NCBI GenBank assembly: GCA_025699005.1 | Contig: JAILWI010000001.1 | Coordinates: 716,908-780,907 of the forward strand | Origin: Chloroflexota bacterium | Lineage (GTDB): Bacteria > Chloroflexota > Limnocylindria > QHBO01 | Direction of reading: 5' to 3' | Length of the DNA stretch: 64,000 nucleotides | Shown: positions 1 through 9,340 of the stretch, piece by piece | Position numbering within the stretch: the stretch's first letter is position 1 | Layout of the letters: each line of letters opens with the position of its first letter | Program-made: the position numbers and the translations under genes | The notes under the pieces: generated by a model | Told to the model about the DNA's origin: nothing | The model's database searches: none | Seen by the model: only the letters and a program-made list of their open reading frames with translations

Positions 1-366
1 CTCAAGGTCTGGCTGTGGAGTTCTCCATACAGTGCCGCATGCATCCAGCTCGAGCGAGCTGACGCGGAGTTCACGACCCGCGAGATGGACCTCCTCGGCG
101 TCCTCCAGCAGCACCTCATCGAAGCTCGGGCGCGTGCACTGGCGGGCGACTCGCCAATGCTCGAGGTCGAGCCGTCACTGACTCGGCGCGAGGTCGAGAT
201 TCTTACGTGGGCTGCGCGCGGGAACTCGGATGACCAGATCGCTGCACGCCTCCTCATCTCGACGGGTACCGTCGGCAAGCACCTTGAGCATGCCTACGAC
301 AAGCTCGGCGTGCATTCTCGCGCCGAGGCGCTCGCGTTACTGAGCCGGCTTGACCGCTCGCAGTAG
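1..366 (+). CDS. LuxR-family transcriptional regulator, C-terminal part
   Basis: The reading frame is open from base 1, so the start and the sensory part lie outside the window; about 121 residues are visible. The last 65 residues form a LuxR/FixJ helix-turn-helix: LTRREVEILTWAARG is the typical first helix and STGTVGKHLEHAYDKLGV the recognition helix and following turn. The preceding segment (FTTREMDLLGVLQQHL) resembles the linker of actinobacterial-type LuxR regulators, in which a GAF or PAS-like domain precedes the HTH. It should bind DNA as a dimer; the target is unknown. The next gene starts 77 bases downstream on the same strand from its own apparent promoter. Confidence 0.85.
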   Translation, partial: LKVWLWSSPYSAACIQLERADAEFTTREMDLLGVLQQHLIEARARALAGDSPMLEVEPSLTRREVEILTWAARGNSDDQIAARLLISTGTVGKHLEHAYDKLGVHSRAEALALLSRLDRSQ

Positions 367-431
367 CCGCAGAGGCCTTCGGCGGCGGCTGTCCGCCGGT
401 CAGCCCTTTTTGCCCGCCCGGGTGCAGGTGG

Positions 432-437
432 TAGCCT
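432..437 (+). promoter_or_regulatory. -10 box for a leaderless start at 444
   Basis: TAGCCT ends 6 nt before the GTG at 444. No Shine-Dalgarno sequence is present, so transcription probably begins at or next to the start codon. Confidence 0.45.
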
Positions 438-443
438 GCTGCG

Positions 444-1880
444 GTGACCCCTGAGCCGCCGCGACCCGCCGACACCACCCTGGGCCAGCTACGCGCCAGC
501 GGCTACCGGTCGCGCACCGTGAAGGAAGAGCTCCGATCCAACCTGCTCGAGCGTCTGCGCGGCGGCGAGGCGTTCCTCCCGGGCATCCTGGGCTACGCGG
601 ACACTGTCCTGCCGCAGCTCGAGAACGCGATCCTCGCCGGCCAGGACGTCATCCTGCTCGGCGAGCGAGGGCAGGCGAAGTCGCGCATCGCGCGCTCACT
701 CGTCAGCCTGCTTGACCCGTGGCTGCCCTACGTGGCCGGCACCGAGCTGCACGACGATCCGCTCGCTCCGGTCTCGCCGCTGGGTCGGAGCATCGTGGCC
801 GAGGCGGGGGACGACACCCCCATCGCCTGGTGGGCCGCGGCCGATCGCTACAGCGAGAAGCTCAGCACGCCCGACATCAGCATTGCCGACCTCATCGGCG
901 AGGTGGATCCCGTCAAGGTGGCGGAGGGGCGCTACCTGTCCGATGAGCTGACGATCCACTACGGGCTTCTGCCCCGGACGCATCGGGGGATCTTCAGCCT
1001 CAACGAGCTGCCGGACCTCGCCGAGCGAATCCAGGTGGGCCTGCTCAACGTGATGGAGGAGCGCGACGTCCAGGTGCGCGGCTACCGCGTCCGGCTGGAG
1101 CTCGACCTGTTCGTGATCGCCAGTGCCAACCCCGAGGACTACACGAGCCGCGGCCGGATCATCACGCCGCTCAAGGATCGGTTCGGCGCGCAGATTCGTA
1201 CCCACTATCCGGATGAGGTTTCGACCGAGATCGCGATCATGGAGAACGAGGCGCTCGCCTTCGACGCCGACAGCAGCGCCGATGATGGCTCGGTGCCCGT
1301 CCAGGTCCCGGGGTTCATGAAGGAGATCGTGGCCGAGCTGTCGCAGCTCGCGCGTCGATCCTCGGAGGTCAGCCAGCGCTCCGGCGTGTCGGTGCGCGTC
1401 ACGATCGCAAACCACGAGACGCTGAGCGCGGCCGCGCTCAAGCGCGCCGTCCGGCTCGACGAGCCGTCGGCCGCGCCCCGGATCAGCGACCTGCCGAGCG
1501 TCGTCGCCTCGACCGCGGGCAAGATCGAGCTCGAGACCCTCGGTGACGAGACGCGCGAGGACCGCGTGGTCGAGAAGCTCGTCGCGCGCTCCGTGGTCAA
1601 CGTCTTCAACCGCCACTTCGCGATCTCCGAGCTCGTCCCGCTTCTCGAGAGGTTCGAGGAGGAGGGGCTGGAGGCGGAGGTCGGCGAGAGCGTGGCGTCG
1701 CGCGCCCATGGCGAGCTTGCCGATGCGGTACCCGAGCTCGCCGGCGCCATTGCGCGGCTCGACGCCGGCGAGTCACCGGCCGGGATCGCATCGGCGGTCG
1801 AGTTCGTGCTCGAGGGATTGCACCTGAACCGGCGGCTCAACAAGGAGCGGCGATCCGGCGGCGTCCGCTACGCCCGCTGA
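444..1880 (+). CDS. MoxR/magnesium-chelatase-I-like AAA+ ATPase
   Basis: A 478-residue AAA+ protein. The P-loop GERGQAKS is at residues 73-80; the usual third glycine is alanine. The Walker B region reads GIFSLNELPDLAERIQ, with Asn before the catalytic Glu. It is followed by LLNVMEERDVQVRGY and the sensor-1-like segment FVIASANPEDYTSRG. This pattern is typical of chelatase-I-like ATPases of Actinobacteria and Chloroflexi, which are often annotated as sigma-54-interacting regulators although they lack sigma-54 contact motifs. Such ATPases usually act with a von Willebrand A domain partner to remodel or insert metal into a client; no VWA gene follows here, because the next gene is convergent. 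Start chosen: GTG at 444 behind a -10-like box. Confidence 0.85.
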   Translation: MTPEPPRPADTTLGQLRASGYRSRTVKEELRSNLLERLRGGEAFLPGILGYADTVLPQLENAILAGQDVILLGERGQAKSRIARSLVSLLDPWLPYVAGTELHDDPLAPVSPLGRSIVAEAGDDTPIAWWAAADRYSEKLSTPDISIADLIGEVDPVKVAEGRYLSDELTIHYGLLPRTHRGIFSLNELPDLAERIQVGLLNVMEERDVQVRGYRVRLELDLFVIASANPEDYTSRGRIITPLKDRFGAQIRTHYPDEVSTEIAIMENEALAFDADSSADDGSVPVQVPGFMKEIVAELSQLARRSSEVSQRSGVSVRVTIANHETLSAAALKRAVRLDEPSAAPRISDLPSVVASTAGKIELETLGDETREDRVVEKLVARSVVNVFNRHFAISELVPLLERFEEEGLEAEVGESVASRAHGELADAVPELAGAIARLDAGESPAGIASAVEFVLEGLHLNRRLNKERRSGGVRYAR

Positions 1881-1889
1881 CCGTCCCCC

Positions 1890-2816
1890 TCAGCGACCCG
1901 AGAGCTCAGCGACGAGCGGCGCGAATGCCTCCATCGCGCGGGCCGGGATACCGTAGGAGCTGACGCCCGTGCGCTCGCGTCGGCGGAGCATCTGCTCGCG
2001 GAGCGCGTCGGTCGTCCCGTACAGTAGGTACGGCGAGCCACCGATGAGCGGTGGTCCGGCCGAGCGCAGCAGGGCATGGGCGCCGGACGCCAGGTGCCGC
2101 CCGCCGGCGACGATCCCTGCGTCGCCGACGAAGACATTGAGCTCGAGCTGATTGAAGCGGTCCCCGGCCGCGGCCCGGATCATGGCGGCCCGCTTCTCGA
2201 GCGCGGCCTCGGTGGCGTGACGGATCATCGGCCGTCCGGCGGGCGAGAACTGCGGCACAAGGCTCACGATCTGCGCCTCCCGCGCGGCGATGCGCACCAT
2301 CCGCGGGCCTCCGGCGCCGAGCATGATCGGCGGGTGCGGGTGCTGGATCGGTCGAGGCTGGACGCGAGCGCGATCGAGTCGGTAGTGGGGGCCTTCGTGC
2401 GTGACCGTCTCGCCCGAGAGCAGCCTCCTGATGAGACCGAGCGCCTCGAGCATGCGATCGATGCGCACGCCGGCCCGGTCGTACGGCATCCCGAGCTGCC
2501 GGTAGTCGTGCCGCTTCCAGCCCGCCCCGAGCCCGAGCTCGTAGCGGCCGCCGCTCAGGCGGTCGAGGGTTGCCGCCTCGCGCGCCACGATGAGCGGGTG
2601 GCGGAAGTCGTTGGCGAGCACATACGGCCCGATGCGCAGCGTCGTCGTGACCGCGGCCGCCGCCGCCAGCGCCACGGGTGGCGCGAGCTGGCGCGAGAGG
2701 TGGTCGGTGACGTAGAGGGCGCCGTATCCCAGCTCCTCGACGCGTCGCGCGAAGGCCGACCAGTCGTCGGCCTGATCGGCGTTGTTCGTGTAGACGGCGA
2801 ACCGAAATGGCCGCAT
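1890..2816 (-). CDS. LLM-class F420-dependent oxidoreductase (MSMEG_2516-type)
   Basis: A 308-residue luciferase-like TIM-barrel protein. The N-terminus MRPFRFAVYTNN, the segment YVTDHLSRQLAPPVALAAAAA and the stretch LSGGRYELGLGAGW are hallmarks of flavin/F420-dependent LLM oxidoreductases, in particular the MSMEG_2516-type group. The expected role is hydride transfer with coenzyme F420 in the cytosol; the substrate cannot be inferred. The ATG at 2816 was chosen because homology begins there; the frame stays open far upstream but that part is arginine-rich and antisense-like. It starts 5 bases after the stop of the nuclease/helicase gene, so the two are probably cotranscribed. Confidence 0.85.
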   Translation of the reverse strand: MRPFRFAVYTNNADQADDWSAFARRVEELGYGALYVTDHLSRQLAPPVALAAAAAVTTTLRIGPYVLANDFRHPLIVAREAATLDRLSGGRYELGLGAGWKRHDYRQLGMPYDRAGVRIDRMLEALGLIRRLLSGETVTHEGPHYRLDRARVQPRPIQHPHPPIMLGAGGPRMVRIAAREAQIVSLVPQFSPAGRPMIRHATEAALEKRAAMIRAAAGDRFNQLELNVFVGDAGIVAGGRHLASGAHALLRSAGPPLIGGSPYLLYGTTDALREQMLRRRERTGVSSYGIPARAMEAFAPLVAELSGR

Positions 2817-2821
2817 CGGCG

Positions 2822-5800
2822 TCAGGTGCCGGCCAGCTCGGCGAACTGGCACAACGCGTTGGCGAGGCGCATCTGCTCCGGCGTCCGGGCCCGAACGCGG
2901 AGCAGCGAGGGCTCGGCCACGACGACCGTGACGCACCGCGCCCGCGAGGTCGCGACGTTCAGGCGGTTGCGTGAGTACAGGAAGCTCATGCCACGCGGCG
3001 CATCCTCGGGTGAGCTCGAGGCCATCGAGTAGATGCTGATCGGCGCCTCCTGGCCCTGGAACTTGTCGACCGTTCCGACCCGCCCCTCCGGCAGCTCCCG
3101 CAGGATCGCGCCCACCTGCGCGTTGTACGGCGCCACGATGAGGACATCGGCGTACGCGAGCGGGCACGTCTGTCCGTCCTGGTTGACCCACGTGGCGCCG
3201 CCCTCGACCAGCGTGCGCACGAGCGCGGCGACGGCGCGTGCCTCCTCGACCGAGGCGTTGTCATTCCCGGCATGTCCGATCGGCAGGAGCCGCAGTCCCA
3301 CGCCGCCGAGCGGCGCCGTGGCATGGAGGACTTGCTGCGCCAGGTGCTCCTTCGACTCCAGGCGTCCTTCGTAGAAGGCATCCGACGTGAAGTCCGTGAT
3401 GCGGGGATGGAGGCGCCAGGTGTGCTCGAGGAACAGGCCACGGTCCGGGGGCATCGTGTCCTCGTCGCCGAGCAGATGGGCGAGCGCCGAGCGATCCGCA
3501 CCGGGCGGGTGCGCGCCCTGGATCGGCTGGTCCAGCTGCTGGGGGTCGCCCAGCAGCACGAGGCTGCGGGTCGAGCCTGCCATGGCGAGCACGTTGGCGA
3601 GCGAGATCTGGCCGGCCTCGTCCACGAACAGGACGTCCACCAGCCCATCGCTCTTCTCCGATGCCCAGAACCACGACGTGCCGGCGGCAAGGTTGAAGCG
3701 CCCGTCGGCCAGACCGTCACGGATCTCGGAGTTCGACTCGGTGACGTGGACGCGCTCGTCCGCGATGCCCGTGATGCCGTCGCTCACCTTCTGCGCGGGC
3801 CGCAGGTCGACGTCGACGCCCGTCGACGCCTCGAGGACCGAGCGCAGGAAGTTGCCGATGACCTTGTGGCTCGTGGCGCTGATCCCGACGCGCTTCCCGG
3901 CCTGGAGCAGCCGCACGATCATCCGGGCACCGGTGTAGGTCTTGCCGGAGCCGGGCGGTCCCTGGAGGGCGAGCGTTCCGTCCTCGAGACAGCTCACCAG
4001 ACGCACAGCGGCCTCGAGGTCCGACTCGCCGTCGATCCGCAGCGGAGCGCCATCGGCCTGGCCGCACCGCGGGGCACGCGCGAGGAGGAGATCGCGTCCC
4101 GCCCGCCAGGCGCCGGGCGCGTCGACACCGTGCTCCGCGACCCACTCTCCGAGCCTGAGCAGAGATGCGCGGTGGTCCCTGTCGCCGATGACGTTGAGCG
4201 GGACGAGGGCCTCGGGGTGCCGAATCTCGGCGCCGGTCGGCCAGACGAGGTCGACGGTGGCACGGGCATTGTCGATCTCGAGCACCGCCGCCCCCACCTT
4301 CCACGCCTTCCACTCCGCGTCCGGCTGCTCCTGCTGCAGGCGCGGGTCGTAGAGCTCGGAGCGCGAGCCGATGTCGTACTCCTGGTCGGGGATCTCGTAG
4401 CGCCAGATCTGCCGCTCCTTCGACCGGGGAGTCGGCTTGAAGGGAGGGCCCACCGATCCGACCACGCGCAGCCGGCCGAGCGCCGTGCGGTCCTCGACGA
4501 GCTCGTCCGGGCCCATCCCCATGCGGTTGAAGAACTCCCAGTAGGCGACCTTCATCTCCCGCCGATGCCACGACAGCAGCTGGGCCAGCAGCCAGCGCGC
4601 ATGCTGCTCGTCGGTGCGCGCGTGCCGGTCGACCGGCACGTCCTCGGTCAGCCGATCCGCCACCGCCTGGACCTCCGCTGCCGACTCCGACAGGCTGGCC
4701 GGCGCCTCGTCGGAGACCGGAGCCGGACGCGGTACCTCGAGCCCCGTCTGCCTCGCGAGCTCGAGCCGCCGCCCCTCGAGCCAGTCGCGGAGGCGGAGCG
4801 TGCTCACCACGTCGTCGCGGTTGTAGGCGGCGATGGACTCGAGGATCGGCGAGGCTGGCCGGTCGCCATCCCCCAGCTCGAGCCACTGCTCGAACTCCAC
4901 GATGCTCGATCCGGCATCGCGCAGTCCCTCGCTGCGCTCGAAGCCGTAGAGGGGCTCGAGCTTCTTGATCGAGTAGCTCTCGACCGAAGCGCGCAGGCCC
5001 TGGCGCACCGCCCGGTACAGGTCGACGAGCACCCCGCCGCGCAGCAGCCGGTCGACCTGCTCCTCGCGCGTCGCGTGGCGCCCCATGAGGCGCTTCAGCG
5101 CCGTCGGCTCATAGGCGGCGTAGTGGTAGACGTGCATGTCCGGGTAGCGCTCGAAGCGCTCGATCAGCATGTTCATGAGCTTCTCGAACGCCGCCTTCTC
5201 GCCGGCCGGCGTGATCTCGTCGCTGGCGACGGGGTCGAACGACCAGATCGGCGTGAAGGCGCCCGCCGTGTCGAGGACGCCGAACAGGTAGTCGATCCCG
5301 TCGTCGAAGGCATAGGGGTCGCCCTCGAGATCGAGGAACAAGTCGCCCTCGTTCGGCTCGGGCAGCATGGCCAGGCCGCGTTCCGCCTCGATCGGCTCAC
5401 CGGGTGCCGGCTGGAGGAGCTCGTAGATCGGCTTCCGGAGGCCGCGACCCTCGACCTGGATGCGCGCCTGCTCGCGCACCCGCTCCATCGAGGCCGCGCC
5501 GCCCCCGTCGAGAGGAGGGTCGAACGGGATCGGAGCCGCCGCCAGCCGCTCCACGGTGTCGATCTCGCGTGCGACCAGGGACTTCCGCTGCCGGCCGCTG
5601 ATGCCGGCGACGAGCGAGAGATGATCGTCGTCGCGGCGCCGCTTCACGCACAGCTCGGCCCACCGGCATACCGCACAGTGGTCCACCGGCTCGGGATACG
5701 TGGCGGCGGGTGGATAGCTCGGCGCAGCGGCCGGCTCGGACTCGGTGCCGAGCACGGTTTCCTCGAAGCGACGCTTTGCCGCGCGGTAGTAGGCCATGTA

Positions 5801-6379
5801 GTCGGCGACGCGCAGGGACGCCACCTCGCGCGCGCTCCCGCCCAGCACGACGCGCATCTCCTCCGGCTCGACGCCCTGGAGGCGGGTCAGCTGCTCGACG
5901 TAGCTGCAGATCTGGAGCACGGCGCCGGCCTTCACGTGGCGGGCGAGCTTCGTGTCGGCGACCTCGTAGTGGTACGGGCCCCAGGCGGACGGCCGATCCG
6001 GCGAGTCCACCCGCAGGAGGAAGTCGGCATAGCCGAGCCAGCGACCGTCGAAGAACGTCGCCTGGAAGATCACGTCGGCGCCCGATGCCATGGCGGCCAC
6101 GGTCTCGTCCGCCTGCCGGCGGATGCGATCGCCGCGATCCTCCTCGTCGTTGCGGGCGATCTCGACCACCGTGCGCCCCGCGGCAGCGAGGTCGTCGAGG
6201 TAGCGCTTCTCGTGCCGGAAGCCGCGCTCGCGGATGACGTCGAGCTCGGGATCGGCGCGCACCGGCTTCTTCACGAGGCCGGCCAGCGCCGCGCGTTCCA
6301 GGGCGGTCAGGTGCTCGCAGGCCAGGTACCCGACCAGGTCCGTGGCCGAGAACACGGCCTGCCCGTCGATCAGCTGCAC
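2822..6379 (-). CDS. TM0106-type RecB-like nuclease fused to SF1 DNA helicase
   Basis: About 1,185 residues. The N-terminal half is a RecB-like (Cas4/PD-(D/E)XK-type) module of the TM0106 family, with Cys positions around CAVCRWAELCVKR that suggest an iron-sulphur cluster, followed by an RNase-H-like segment (FLDLEGDPYAFDDGIDYLFG). The C-terminal half is an SF1 UPF1/DNA2-type helicase: Walker A GPPGSGKTYTGA, Walker B VLFVDEAGQISL, motif III LLGDPQQLDQP, motif V VGTVDKFQGQEA and motif VI NVATSRARCV. It should process DNA or RNA:DNA ends in repair or defence. Start: GTG at 6379, preceded by GGGGAG about 9 nt upstream. It lies between an MFS gene and an F420 oxidoreductase on the same strand. 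Confidence 0.88.
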   Translation of the reverse strand: MQLIDGQAVFSATDLVGYLACEHLTALERAALAGLVKKPVRADPELDVIRERGFRHEKRYLDDLAAAGRTVVEIARNDEEDRGDRIRRQADETVAAMASGADVIFQATFFDGRWLGYADFLLRVDSPDRPSAWGPYHYEVADTKLARHVKAGAVLQICSYVEQLTRLQGVEPEEMRVVLGGSAREVASLRVADYMAYYRAAKRRFEETVLGTESEPAAAPSYPPAATYPEPVDHCAVCRWAELCVKRRRDDDHLSLVAGISGRQRKSLVAREIDTVERLAAAPIPFDPPLDGGGAASMERVREQARIQVEGRGLRKPIYELLQPAPGEPIEAERGLAMLPEPNEGDLFLDLEGDPYAFDDGIDYLFGVLDTAGAFTPIWSFDPVASDEITPAGEKAAFEKLMNMLIERFERYPDMHVYHYAAYEPTALKRLMGRHATREEQVDRLLRGGVLVDLYRAVRQGLRASVESYSIKKLEPLYGFERSEGLRDAGSSIVEFEQWLELGDGDRPASPILESIAAYNRDDVVSTLRLRDWLEGRRLELARQTGLEVPRPAPVSDEAPASLSESAAEVQAVADRLTEDVPVDRHARTDEQHARWLLAQLLSWHRREMKVAYWEFFNRMGMGPDELVEDRTALGRLRVVGSVGPPFKPTPRSKERQIWRYEIPDQEYDIGSRSELYDPRLQQEQPDAEWKAWKVGAAVLEIDNARATVDLVWPTGAEIRHPEALVPLNVIGDRDHRASLLRLGEWVAEHGVDAPGAWRAGRDLLLARAPRCGQADGAPLRIDGESDLEAAVRLVSCLEDGTLALQGPPGSGKTYTGARMIVRLLQAGKRVGISATSHKVIGNFLRSVLEASTGVDVDLRPAQKVSDGITGIADERVHVTESNSEIRDGLADGRFNLAAGTSWFWASEKSDGLVDVLFVDEAGQISLANVLAMAGSTRSLVLLGDPQQLDQPIQGAHPPGADRSALAHLLGDEDTMPPDRGLFLEHTWRLHPRITDFTSDAFYEGRLESKEHLAQQVLHATAPLGGVGLRLLPIGHAGNDNASVEEARAVAALVRTLVEGGATWVNQDGQTCPLAYADVLIVAPYNAQVGAILRELPEGRVGTVDKFQGQEAPISIYSMASSSPEDAPRGMSFLYSRNRLNVATSRARCVTVVVAEPSLLRVRARTPEQMRLANALCQFAELAGT

Positions 6380-6403
6380 GGTGTGGTTCTCCCCATCACC
6401 GGC

Positions 6404-6409
6404 AGGGTA
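6404..6409 (-). promoter_or_regulatory. -10 box upstream of the nuclease/helicase gene
   Basis: On the minus strand TACCCT lies 24 nt before the GTG at 6379, leaving a short leader that contains the GGGGAG ribosome-binding site. No clear -35 was found. Confidence 0.3.
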
Positions 6410-6482
6410 GCGCGTGGTCGTGACAGCTCGCCGGTCGCGCTCGCCTTCCGTCGAGAGGGCGGGCCGGCGTCGTGATCGGCGG

Positions 6483-7775
6483 CTAGGCGGGCTCCGTCGG
6501 CGGCAACGGATCCTCCGGCGGCGCTGGCTCCGCGCCGGCCGCCGTGATCGGATCCGCGCTCGCGCGCTCGCGTCGCGCCAGCAGGACGAACGGGATCGCG
6601 AGGGCCTGAATGCCGCCGGCCACGACGTACGACGCTGCATACCCGTTCAGGTCCGCCACGCGTCCGAGGGCCGGCTGAACGACCACGCCGCCCGCCGAGC
6701 CGAGGAGCGAGTCGAACGAGAGCACGGTGGCTCGCTGCTGTGACGGAATCAGGCCATTGAGGAATGCGCGGCGAATGGGATCCTCGAGGGCGGTGACGAG
6801 CGCCCAGGCGATGAGCAGCCCGAGGGCCACGATGAAGGTCGGCATGACGCCGAGCGCGACCAGGGCCACGACGCTGAGGACGGCTGAGACCAGCATCGCA
6901 TCGGTTCGGCGACGGAACAGTCGTCGCACGTAGGCCACGCTGATCCCGCCCAGCATCTGGGCGGCCGCCAGGATGGCGGCGGCCAGGCCCGCGATCCCGT
7001 ACGCGGTCGGGTCGCCGTAGAGCTCGAGGAGGTACGGCTGAAGGGCATAGAAGGCGTAGAAGCCGACGCCCGTGGTGAACGGCGCCGCGAGCATGAGCCA
7101 GCGCACCGGGCGGTTGCGGAGGCCTCCCTCGACCGCACCGGAGAGCACGGTCCGGACCGCGGCGCCGGGGGACGCCGTGCGATCGGGCGTGAAGCCGATG
7201 TCGCGCATGAACCGCAGCGCGATGAGCACGGTCAGCCCCAGCAGGGCCGCGCGGATGATGTACGGGACGCCCAGGCTCGTGAGCTGCGCCACGAACCCGC
7301 CGGCCACCGAACCGACGAGCATCGCGCCGCCGCCGACGACCTGGGCACGTCCAAAGACCGACTCGAGGTCGCCGACGAAGCTCGTCTCGGTCAGCGCGTC
7401 GACGAGCCACGCCTCGGTCGCGCCCGAGAAGAACGTGAAGCCCAGGCCCAGCAGGGCCGATGCCGCCGCCCACCCGATGAACGGCGCCTCGATCTGCCAC
7501 ATGAGCAGGTAGAGCACCGTCGAGGCGAGGAGGGTCGCCGCGCCGAGGATGAAGGAGAAGCGTCGCCCGCGGGTATCGGCCACCACGCCGGTGGGGACCT
7601 CGAAGATCACCTGGCCGACGGCGAAGAAGGCGTTGGCAGCGAACGCCTCGGTGTTGCTCAGTCCCGCATCGAGCAGGAAGAGGGTGTTGACGCCCCAGAT
7701 GAACGAGGCGGCGAGCGTGGTGAGCAGGGTGAGCGCCAGATAGGTGCGCTCGACGGTTCGTGCAGCCCCCGGCAT
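6483..7775 (-). CDS. MFS transporter (drug-efflux type)
   Basis: A 430-residue membrane protein with about twelve hydrophobic helices. Motif A (GVVADTRGRRFSF, about residues 62-74) lies between helices 2 and 3, typical of the major facilitator superfamily. Overall it resembles TetA-like or uncharacterised efflux permeases (proton antiport) rather than sugar symporters. The tail ends in an acidic, proline-rich stretch. Start ATG at 7775. It is the first gene of a minus-strand run that continues into the nuclease/helicase after 103 bases. The substrate is unknown. Confidence 0.85.
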   Translation of the reverse strand: MPGAARTVERTYLALTLLTTLAASFIWGVNTLFLLDAGLSNTEAFAANAFFAVGQVIFEVPTGVVADTRGRRFSFILGAATLLASTVLYLLMWQIEAPFIGWAAASALLGLGFTFFSGATEAWLVDALTETSFVGDLESVFGRAQVVGGGAMLVGSVAGGFVAQLTSLGVPYIIRAALLGLTVLIALRFMRDIGFTPDRTASPGAAVRTVLSGAVEGGLRNRPVRWLMLAAPFTTGVGFYAFYALQPYLLELYGDPTAYGIAGLAAAILAAAQMLGGISVAYVRRLFRRRTDAMLVSAVLSVVALVALGVMPTFIVALGLLIAWALVTALEDPIRRAFLNGLIPSQQRATVLSFDSLLGSAGGVVVQPALGRVADLNGYAASYVVAGGIQALAIPFVLLARRERASADPITAAGAEPAPPEDPLPPTEPA

Positions 7776-7811
7776 CAGGACGCGCTGGTCGAGCTGGCGT
7801 GCCTCATTCCA

Positions 7812-8312
7812 TCAGGCGCCGTCGTCGTCGGGAACGACGAACTGGTCGTGCGCGCGGATGAACGCCTCGCGCTCCTCGGCCGTGGCCTTGGCCATGCGCG
7901 GCAGCCCCTCGAAGTACGCCTCGCGCGGAGCTCCCGGCGCGAACAGGATGAGCATGCTCGCCGGCTCGTCCGACTCGTTCCGGAATGCATGGATGCCACC
8001 CGGTGGCACGTGAAGGAAGTCCCCGGGACGCGCATCGGTCCAGGATCGGCCGTCGTAGACCTTCACCGTCCCCGAGAGGATGTAGAACGACTCGCTGAAC
8101 GTGCGATGGAAGTGCGGATCAGCACCGGTTCGGGCGGCGCTCATCTCCCATCGATAGAGCCCGAAGAGTCCATCGGTCGATCCGCCCGTGGCGAGGTAGT
8201 GGACCTGGTTGCCACTGCTGCGGAAGACGAGATCCGCCGGAGCCGCGGCCTCGCGGAGCGTGGCGCTGGTCTCGCCGGCCTCACCCGAGTAGCGGGATTC
8301 CGGGTACGTCAT
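7812..8312 (-). CDS. Cupin-domain protein coupled to an ECF sigma factor
   Basis: A 166-residue single-domain cupin. Motif 1 is visible as [16 protein letters not shown] (HxH and Glu, then Gly) and motif 2 as [17 protein letters not shown], so the metal-binding 3-His/1-Glu set is complete. Its ATG at 8312 overlaps the stop of the sigma-factor gene by ATGA, so translation is coupled. Cupins of this type can be dioxygenases, isomerases or small-molecule sensors; no substrate can be assigned. As the product most tightly linked to the sigma factor it may modulate it or share its stress response (inference). Confidence 0.85.
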   Translation of the reverse strand: MTYPESRYSGEAGETSATLREAAAPADLVFRSSGNQVHYLATGGSTDGLFGLYRWEMSAARTGADPHFHRTFSESFYILSGTVKVYDGRSWTDARPGDFLHVPPGGIHAFRNESDEPASMLILFAPGAPREAYFEGLPRMAKATAEEREAFIRAHDQFVVPDDDGA

Positions 8313-9340
8313 TGCTCCACGGCGACCCCGTCGCCATCCAGGTGCGCCGGCAGGCCGAAGAGCGGGAACCAGCGCGCCGTGTCGAGGAAGAACGTGATGC
8401 CGCCGAGCTTGTCGCCGTCGAGCTCGAGCACCTGGAGCGACCACGGCTCGTAGCCGCCCCCGGCGGCCGGCTTGTACTGCGCGAACGCCGGCGAGCCGTT
8501 GGCCATGACCGGCACGAGCTTCGAGCCCTGGCAGCCGATGCCCGGGCCGAGGCACCACTTCACGACGTCCTCGTGGGTCTGCAGCCACAGGTCGTACGGC
8601 GGCATGTTCCACTCCGCATCCTCGCGCAGGACCGCGGTGAGCGCCTCCATGTCGTAGCGCTCGAATGCGTCGATGTAGCGATCCAGGAGCGTCTGCGCAT
8701 CGGCGTCGATCGGCGCCGACGGCGTATCGGCATCCACGCCGATCTCGTCCAGCGTGGCTCGAGCGCGCTGGAGCGCCGAGTTGACCGATGCGACCGACGT
8801 CTCGAGCAGCTCCGCCACCTCGCTGGCGCGCCAGCGCAGGACCTCGCGCAGGATCAGCACCGCGCGCTGCTTCGGCGGCAGATGCTGGAGCGCCGCCATG
8901 AAGGCGAGCTTGATCGACTCGCGGGCCATCGCCGTTTGGGCCGGGTCGGCCGCCGATGGCACGACGCGGGCATCGGGGATCGGCTCGATCCAGACCGACT
9001 CGACCAGCGGCGGCGGCAGGGGAGTGTCGGCGGACTGTGCCGGACCCATGTCCATCGGCCGCGCGCGGCGCTGCCGGCTCCCGAGCATGTCGAGGCAGAC
9101 GTTCGTGGCGATGCGGTACAGCCACGAGCGCAGCTGCGATCGGCCCTCGAAGCGATCGAGGTTGCGCCATGCCTTGAGGAGCGTGTCCTGGACCGCGTCC
9201 TCCGCTTCGAACGACGAGCCGAGCATGCGGTAGCAGTAGCCGGTGAGCTCGCCGCGGTACTGCTCGAGCTGCGGTTCGAGCTCCGCATGGCTCGCGCGCT
9301 TGGTGACCAGGGCGAAGGTGTGTGCCGTGGTTTCGGTCAT
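8309..9340 (-). CDS. ECF sigma factor, SigG-like with C-terminal NTF2/SnoaL domain
   Basis: 343 residues. Region 2 ([20 protein letters not shown] and the following [15 protein letters not shown]) and region 4 ([23 protein letters not shown] to about residue 195) are intact. The last 140 residues are a SnoaL/NTF2-like domain ([17 protein letters not shown]...), the arrangement of the SigG/TIGR02960-type ECF group. In these groups the C-terminal domain contacts the sigma core and tunes activity instead of a classical anti-sigma factor. It overlaps both neighbours by 4 bases (ATGA at 9337-9340 and 8309-8312), making a three-gene coupled operon of cupin-like protein, sigma factor and cupin. Confidence 0.9.
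   Translation of the reverse strand: MTETTAHTFALVTKRASHAELEPQLEQYRGELTGYCYRMLGSSFEAEDAVQDTLLKAWRNLDRFEGRSQLRSWLYRIATNVCLDMLGSRQRRARPMDMGPAQSADTPLPPPLVESVWIEPIPDARVVPSAADPAQTAMARESIKLAFMAALQHLPPKQRAVLILREVLRWRASEVAELLETSVASVNSALQRARATLDEIGVDADTPSAPIDADAQTLLDRYIDAFERYDMEALTAVLREDAEWNMPPYDLWLQTHEDVVKWCLGPGIGCQGSKLVPVMANGSPAFAQYKPAAGGGYEPWSLQVLELDGDKLGGITFFLDTARWFPLFGLPAHLDGDGVAVEQ

Noticed and set aside
3272..6475. Long plus-strand open frame of about 1,067 codons antisense to the nuclease/helicase
   Set aside because: Arg/Asp/Glu/His-rich composition without motifs; typical mirror frame of a high-GC gene.
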